Positions 61,111-64,000 of a DNA stretch of 64,000 nt are shown here, one piece after another. A program made the position numbers and the translations under genes. The number at the start of each line of letters is the position of its first letter. Position 1 is the first letter of the stretch. Below the pieces are notes generated by a model that did no database searches, was not told the DNA's origin, and worked only from the letters and a program-made list of their open reading frames with translations. This DNA comes from Bacillus sp. ISL-7 (lineage in GTDB: Bacteria; Bacillota; Bacilli; Bacillales_B; DSM-18226), in NCBI RefSeq assembly GCF_018613065.1, contig NZ_JAGGQW010000049.1, positions 4,601-68,600 on the forward strand, read 5' to 3'.

Positions 61111-61269
61111 ATGAGTTTTAACATGAACAGAATTAACCCTAATCAAACCCAAGTATTTTTTCATGATGGCCGCTTTGAAACATTGACGAATGAGGAATTA
61201 GATGAATTTTTGCTCCAAATGGGTCTTAATGACGTAAACGAAAGCATGGAGCAAAATTTAACGGAATAA
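61111..61269 (+). CDS. small hypothetical protein, 52 aa
   Basis: SFNMNRINPNQTQVFFHDGR, FETLTNEELDEFLLQMGLND, then a short acidic tail. AAAGGAGCAAAG precedes the ATG, a strong Shine-Dalgarno at about 7 nt. It is followed by a strong terminator. I do not recognise the family. Its length is below common ORF cut-offs, so it is easily missed. Confidence 0.65.
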   Translation: MSFNMNRINPNQTQVFFHDGRFETLTNEELDEFLLQMGLNDVNESMEQNLTE

Positions 61270-61300
61270 TATGAAGATTTCTTTCCTTGAAAACTAAATA

Positions 61301-61333
61301 AAAACAATCGGCGAGGGCCGATTGTTTTTTTTA
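61301..61333. terminator. bidirectional intrinsic terminator
   Basis: AAAACAATCGGC and GCCGATTGTTTT with a 4-nt loop, then more T residues, between convergent genes. Confidence 0.9.
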
Positions 61334-61891
61334 TGCCTCCAGCAATTGTGAATCGTCTGATTGAACTGCTCCGTTTCGCATAAGGTAAAAGGTGTATTGA
61401 TCCTTTGGAATCTCATATAAATCATATACTTCACCAATTGCGTTTAATTGCTCATAAATAGATTTTCTACTTTCATTTGCTTTTATAACATAAGGTAGTT
61501 TTTCAGCAGCTTTTATTGAGCGAATATTAACCTTGCGGATGCGCATAAAAACTGTCTCAATTCCCGTTTCATAAAAAAGTTCTTGAAAAAAGGCATCCTT
61601 AGCCGGGCTATTATAACCCTTGCCATGGTAGGGCTTGCCAAGCCATGTTCCTAAAAAACCTGCGTTGTCCTCAATATCAAATAGATTAATTGTTCCGATA
61701 GGAGCTCCCCATTCATCGAGAATGGTCCGTGAAATTAATTCACCGCGTTCTTCGGATTCTATGGTTTGTTTTGTCATAAATAAAAATTCTTCATAAGAAT
61801 CAGCTTTTTGGCGTACAAAAGGGAAGACATCAGGGTGCGTCATTAATTCGTACAATGCGTGGCTGTCATGAAGATCACGTTTTTTAAGCAT
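61331..61891 (-). CDS. GNAT family N-acetyltransferase (RimL-like)
   Basis: A 186-aa acetyltransferase. LKKRDLHDSHALYELMTHPD begins the fold. GTINLFDIEDNAGFLGTWLG and the acetyl-CoA loop region YHGKGYNSPAKDAFFQELFY (Q/RxxGxG changed to HGKGYNS) follow, with KVNIRSIKAAEKLPYV as the RimJ/RimL-type helix. ATG at 61891 follows GGAGGG at 7 nt; an upstream start at 61924 is unlikely. A tRNA-like element lies about 85-150 nt upstream on the same strand. The substrate is unknown; relatives acetylate ribosomal protein N-termini, antibiotics or aminoacyl-tRNA. Confidence 0.88.
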   Translation of the reverse strand: MLKKRDLHDSHALYELMTHPDVFPFVRQKADSYEEFLFMTKQTIESEERGELISRTILDEWGAPIGTINLFDIEDNAGFLGTWLGKPYHGKGYNSPAKDAFFQELFYETGIETVFMRIRKVNIRSIKAAEKLPYVIKANESRKSIYEQLNAIGEVYDLYEIPKDQYTFYLMRNGAVQSDDSQLLEA

Positions 61892-61939
61892 GAAAATCCC
61901 TCCATTAGGGCATTCCGATCCCATGTCAAAAGAAGCGGT

Positions 61940-61985
61940 CCACCCTCGAAATTTTTTATAAAGTTACTAAAAAATTTCGGGGTGG
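61940..61985. repeat. 17-bp inverted repeat overlapping the tRNA-like 3' end
   Basis: CCACCC(T)CGAAATTTTTT at 61940-61957 is the inverted copy of AAAAAATTTCGGGGTGG at 61969-61985, with one bulged T and an 11-nt loop. The right arm is the acceptor 3' strand plus T-stem of the tRNA-like element, so the two folds exclude each other. Confidence 0.75.
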
Positions 61986-62041
61986 GAATCGAACCCACTA
62001 GAACCAGTAAAACTGGTGGCGCACCATTTGCCTTCCCTATA
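61975..62041 (-). ncRNA. tRNA-like element (pseudo-tRNA or tRNA-mimic leader)
   Basis: On the minus strand a 67-nt stretch folds like a tRNA. There is a perfect T-arm (GTGGG, TTCGATT, CCCAC), a D-like arm GGC/GCC with a GG-bearing loop, an anticodon-like stem CCAG/CTGG with a 5-nt loop (too small) and an acceptor matching in only 5 of 7 pairs (TATAGGG with CCCGAAA). No CCA is encoded. It is therefore not a normal tRNA gene. It sits upstream of the GNAT gene. A pseudo-tRNA remnant or a regulatory mimic are both possible. Confidence 0.5.
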
Positions 62042-62194
62042 TCATTTTTTTGTTAACAAATTGTGTTCGTAAACCCCCAAAGTATTAAGGTCTAAAACAT
62101 TTCACTTAGTGTATAATACAAGAAAAAAACCAAAAAATAAATAGGTTTTTTGTGTATTTTTCGATAATATTTTTTACCAATTTTCAACATTAAT

Positions 62195-63322
62195 CTATCT
62201 TTCTTGATAGATTATTTCACCGCCAATCATCGTCCACTTTGGCTTTGCTAAATAATGGAATGGGTGATGGCTCCAAAGCACTAAATCTGCGTCCTTACCC
62301 TCTTCGATACTTCCGACGGTATTGTCTATTTTTAAATTTTTGGCTGGTAATATGGTGATTCCTTCTAGTGCTTTTTTCTCGGATAATCCTTCTCGAACAG
62401 CAAGGCTCGCGCAAATATTTAAGTATTGAATTGGTGTATAAGGGTGGTCGGTAATAATTGATACTTCAACACCATGATTGGTCAGTTCTTGATAGGTTTT
62501 CCATGTTTTATTTTTTAATTCTACCTTGGATCTTCGTGTCAATGTAGGTCCTACAGAAACCTTTAAACCCATTCCAGATAATTCACTGGCTATTAAATGC
62601 CCTTCAGTACAGTGCTCAATACGTAAATCTAGATTAAACTCTTCTGCAAAACGAAGCGCTGAAATAATATCGTCCGCACGATGAGCATGAATTCTTACGG
62701 GAATTTCTCTTTTTAAGGCCTTCACGATAGGAGTAATTCTAGGCTCCTCGGGATTATCCGCATGGATGGCTTTGTAGAAGGCTTCTCTTAGCATCCCCAT
62801 AATCCCCATCCGTGTAATGGAATCATTATTCCCATGGCTATGAATTCTCTTTGGATTTTCCCCTAAGGCTATTTTTAAGCCTGAAACTTCTTGGATAATC
62901 ATTTTTTTTATATTTTTACCAGTAGTTTTAATGACTGAAGTAGTTCCGCCAATGACGTTGGCGCTTCCTGGCATGACATGGACAGTTGTAATGCCGCTTT
63001 TGACGGCATCAGAGAACGCTGGGTCCAATGGATAAACACCATCAATTGCCCGAATATGGGGCGTGAGGGCTTCGACTGTTTCATTTGCATCATTCCCAGC
63101 CCAGCCAGTTCCTTCATCATAAAGACCTAAGTGAGTATGAACATCAATAAAGCCCGGTAAAAGAAATAAATCCTCACAATCGATTATTTTTACTTTTAAG
63201 TCTGTCGTTAAATTTTTGCCTAATTTTTTAATTTTCCCTGCTTCAATTAGGACATCACAGTGATGGATTGGTTCTAATGAAATTGGATATACCGTTGCGT
63301 TTTTTAAAAGTATTTTTGTCAT
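62195..63322 (-). CDS. amidohydrolase family protein (imidazolonepropionase-like)
   Basis: Metal-dependent hydrolase, 375 aa, with an N- and C-terminal beta-sandwich around a TIM barrel. Ligands are visible: FIDVHTHLGLYDEG near residue 61 (HxH), IHAHRADDI near residue 213, IEHCTEGH near residue 234 and SIITDHPYTP near residue 288. EGKDADLVLWSHHPF is the typical C-terminal sandwich motif. ATG at 63322 follows GAAAGG on the minus strand; the open frame extends 31 codons upstream without a usable site. The substrate is unknown; cyclic amides or isoaspartyl-type peptides are possible. Confidence 0.88.
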   Translation of the reverse strand: MTKILLKNATVYPISLEPIHHCDVLIEAGKIKKLGKNLTTDLKVKIIDCEDLFLLPGFIDVHTHLGLYDEGTGWAGNDANETVEALTPHIRAIDGVYPLDPAFSDAVKSGITTVHVMPGSANVIGGTTSVIKTTGKNIKKMIIQEVSGLKIALGENPKRIHSHGNNDSITRMGIMGMLREAFYKAIHADNPEEPRITPIVKALKREIPVRIHAHRADDIISALRFAEEFNLDLRIEHCTEGHLIASELSGMGLKVSVGPTLTRRSKVELKNKTWKTYQELTNHGVEVSIITDHPYTPIQYLNICASLAVREGLSEKKALEGITILPAKNLKIDNTVGSIEEGKDADLVLWSHHPFHYLAKPKWTMIGGEIIYQER

Positions 63323-63421
63323 AATAAAACCTTTCTTCACGTTGATAATAGTTATTTTATTAATTTTACCAATTTGCGTGCCTAGGGAGAAGTTTGATCC
63401 CATAAATTTTTTCAAGGATAA

Positions 63422-63447
63422 CGAAACCTTTTAAAACCATTGGCGTA
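63422..63447 (+). promoter_or_regulatory. ECF-sigma promoter of the DUF4870 gene
   Basis: CGAAAC, 16 nt, CGTA, 44 nt before the ATG at 63492. It matches the promoter before yceG at 15366 at every consensus position. Confidence 0.68.
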
Positions 63448-63491
63448 AATATTAATGAATTTAAAAAAATATTCCAATGGGGGAATAGAAA

Positions 63492-63815
63492 ATGGTTAAT
63501 CAAGATGAAAGGTTGTTTGCTGCTGGTATTTATGTGTTAAGTATATTTTTCCCAGTAATCGCACCGCTAGTTATCTGGTTAATAAAAAAGGATGAGTCAT
63601 CATTCATTGATTATCACGGCAGGGAATACTTTAACTTTTTGATTTCCTATACAGTTTACTTTTTTGTTAGCGGATTATTAACACTCATCTTAATTGGTTT
63701 TGTAGCATTAGCGATATTAGGTGTAATGCTCTTTGTATTCACCATTATTGCAGCAATCAAAGCCTTTGAAGGAAATGAATATCGATTTCCGTTAATTTTT
63801 CGGCTAATTAAATAA
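63492..63815 (+). CDS. DUF4870 domain-containing membrane protein
   Basis: A 107-aa protein with three hydrophobic segments: YVLSIFFPVIAPLVIWLIKK, then SYTVYFFVSGLLTLILIGF and LGVMLFVFTIIAAIKAF, with the DUF4870 signature FIDYHGREYFNFLISY between. Family members are small membrane proteins often found in envelope-stress operons. ATG follows GGGGGAATAG. The ECF promoter upstream supports induction by membrane stress, as for the Ter genes. A terminator follows. Confidence 0.88.
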   Translation: MVNQDERLFAAGIYVLSIFFPVIAPLVIWLIKKDESSFIDYHGREYFNFLISYTVYFFVSGLLTLILIGFVALAILGVMLFVFTIIAAIKAFEGNEYRFPLIFRLIK

Positions 63816-63828
63816 TCTTGAGAAATAT

Positions 63829-63854
63829 ACCCGGCAAAAAATTTGTCGGGTTTT
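63829..63854 (+). terminator. intrinsic terminator
   Basis: ACCCGGCAAA pairs with TTTGTCGGGT, followed by TTT, after the DUF4870 gene. Confidence 0.8.
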
Positions 63855-63890
63855 AGGAGATTTTTTGGTATAAATGTAAAATACAGTATA

Positions 63891-63923
63891 TTATGGCTCT
63901 TTCTTTGCATTCACATGCATCAT
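63891..63923 (-). CDS. tiny ORF with strong Shine-Dalgarno, 10 aa
   Basis: On the minus strand AAGGAGGAC is followed directly by ATGATG and a frame MMHVNAKKEP with stop. The ribosome-binding site is near perfect, but the peptide is only 10 residues. It may be a very short peptide, a leader, or the start of a gene broken by a mutation. No function can be offered. Confidence 0.25.
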   Translation of the reverse strand: MMHVNAKKEP

Positions 63924-64000
63924 AGTCCTCCTTGGGTTTAGTGTATTTATTTTTAGAAAAAAAGAGCTAGCCTCTTAACATGAACTGTAACCCATAATAT

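Noticed and set aside
61859..62056. Plus-strand 65-aa open frame containing GVGIEPTRTSKTGG
   Set aside because: The GIEPT string is the antisense reading of a tRNA T-arm, a familiar source of false proteins. There is no Shine-Dalgarno and the frame crosses the GNAT 5' end.

Overview
The window is a stretch of low-GC, endospore-forming Bacillaceae chromosome. Evidence includes a gerA-type germinant receptor operon, Spo0M, a YjcZ-family protein, perfect Spo0A boxes, frequent TTG and GTG starts behind strong Shine-Dalgarno sites, and two blocks of gene order familiar from Bacillus subtilis: ypgQ-ypgR-brxA-ypjP ... thyA-dfrA ... ypmQRS-msrAB, and deoD-yodL-yozD-yodN-kamA-yodPQRST. I see no prophage, insertion sequence, CRISPR array or rRNA operon. 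A Neobacillus- or Mesobacillus-like genus is my inference.

Layout. 0-8.9 kb: fhs, DegV, an HD phosphohydrolase, an ABC-F ATPase, the CvfC/YpgR Nfu-HEAT protein, bacilliredoxin BrxA and YpjP. 8.9-19.6 kb: a Ter (tellurite/toxic-anion stress) island. It holds TerD, TerC, a four-gene putative biosynthetic set (CitE-like lyase, phosphoribosyltransferase, StiP/PELOTA protein, HAD phosphatase), then YceG, TelA and two more TerD paralogs. Two ECF-sigma promoters (GAAAC-N16-CGTA) drive it. 19.6-25 kb: a secreted lethal-factor/PPEP-like zinc protease, thyA-dfrA, tatA, tatC and a second DegV. 25-29 kb: the gerA-type receptor. 29-35 kb: a Sco1-like protein, an SGNH lipase, YpmS, a DUF4397 protein, an RsgA paralog behind a leader-peptide attenuator, msrA-msrB, a DUF502 protein and YjcZ. 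35.5-38.4 kb: an FAD dehydrogenase and a TrkH/Ktr potassium channel.

38.5-46.9 kb is the lysine/beta-lysine (kam) locus: aminotransferase, CoA-transferase subunits, M20 deacylase, beta-lysine acetyltransferase, a sigma-54 activator and lysine 2,3-aminomutase. A perfect -24/-12 promoter lies before kamA. 47-52 kb: YozE, YodN, YozD, a His/Lys-rich peptide next to a Ser/Thr kinase, spo0M, yodL and deoD. 52-58 kb: copA-copZ, a CtpA-type protease, a CobW-family GTPase and a secreted protein. 58-64 kb: small hypotheticals, a YtkA-like lipoprotein, an Hsp20-like protein, an SDR, a GNAT, a tRNA-like element, an amidohydrolase and a DUF4870 protein.

Regulatory threads tie distant parts together. Four GAAAC-N16-CGTA promoters (8.9, 15.4, 48.7 and 63.4 kb) suggest one envelope-stress regulon covering the Ter operons, the kinase/spo0M unit and the DUF4870 protein. 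The most novel-looking element is the attenuator before the rsgA paralog (32.05-32.28 kb). The tRNA-like element with an alternative hairpin upstream of the GNAT gene (61.9-62.0 kb) comes next. All identifications are by eye from translated sequence and remembered family features; no search was run.
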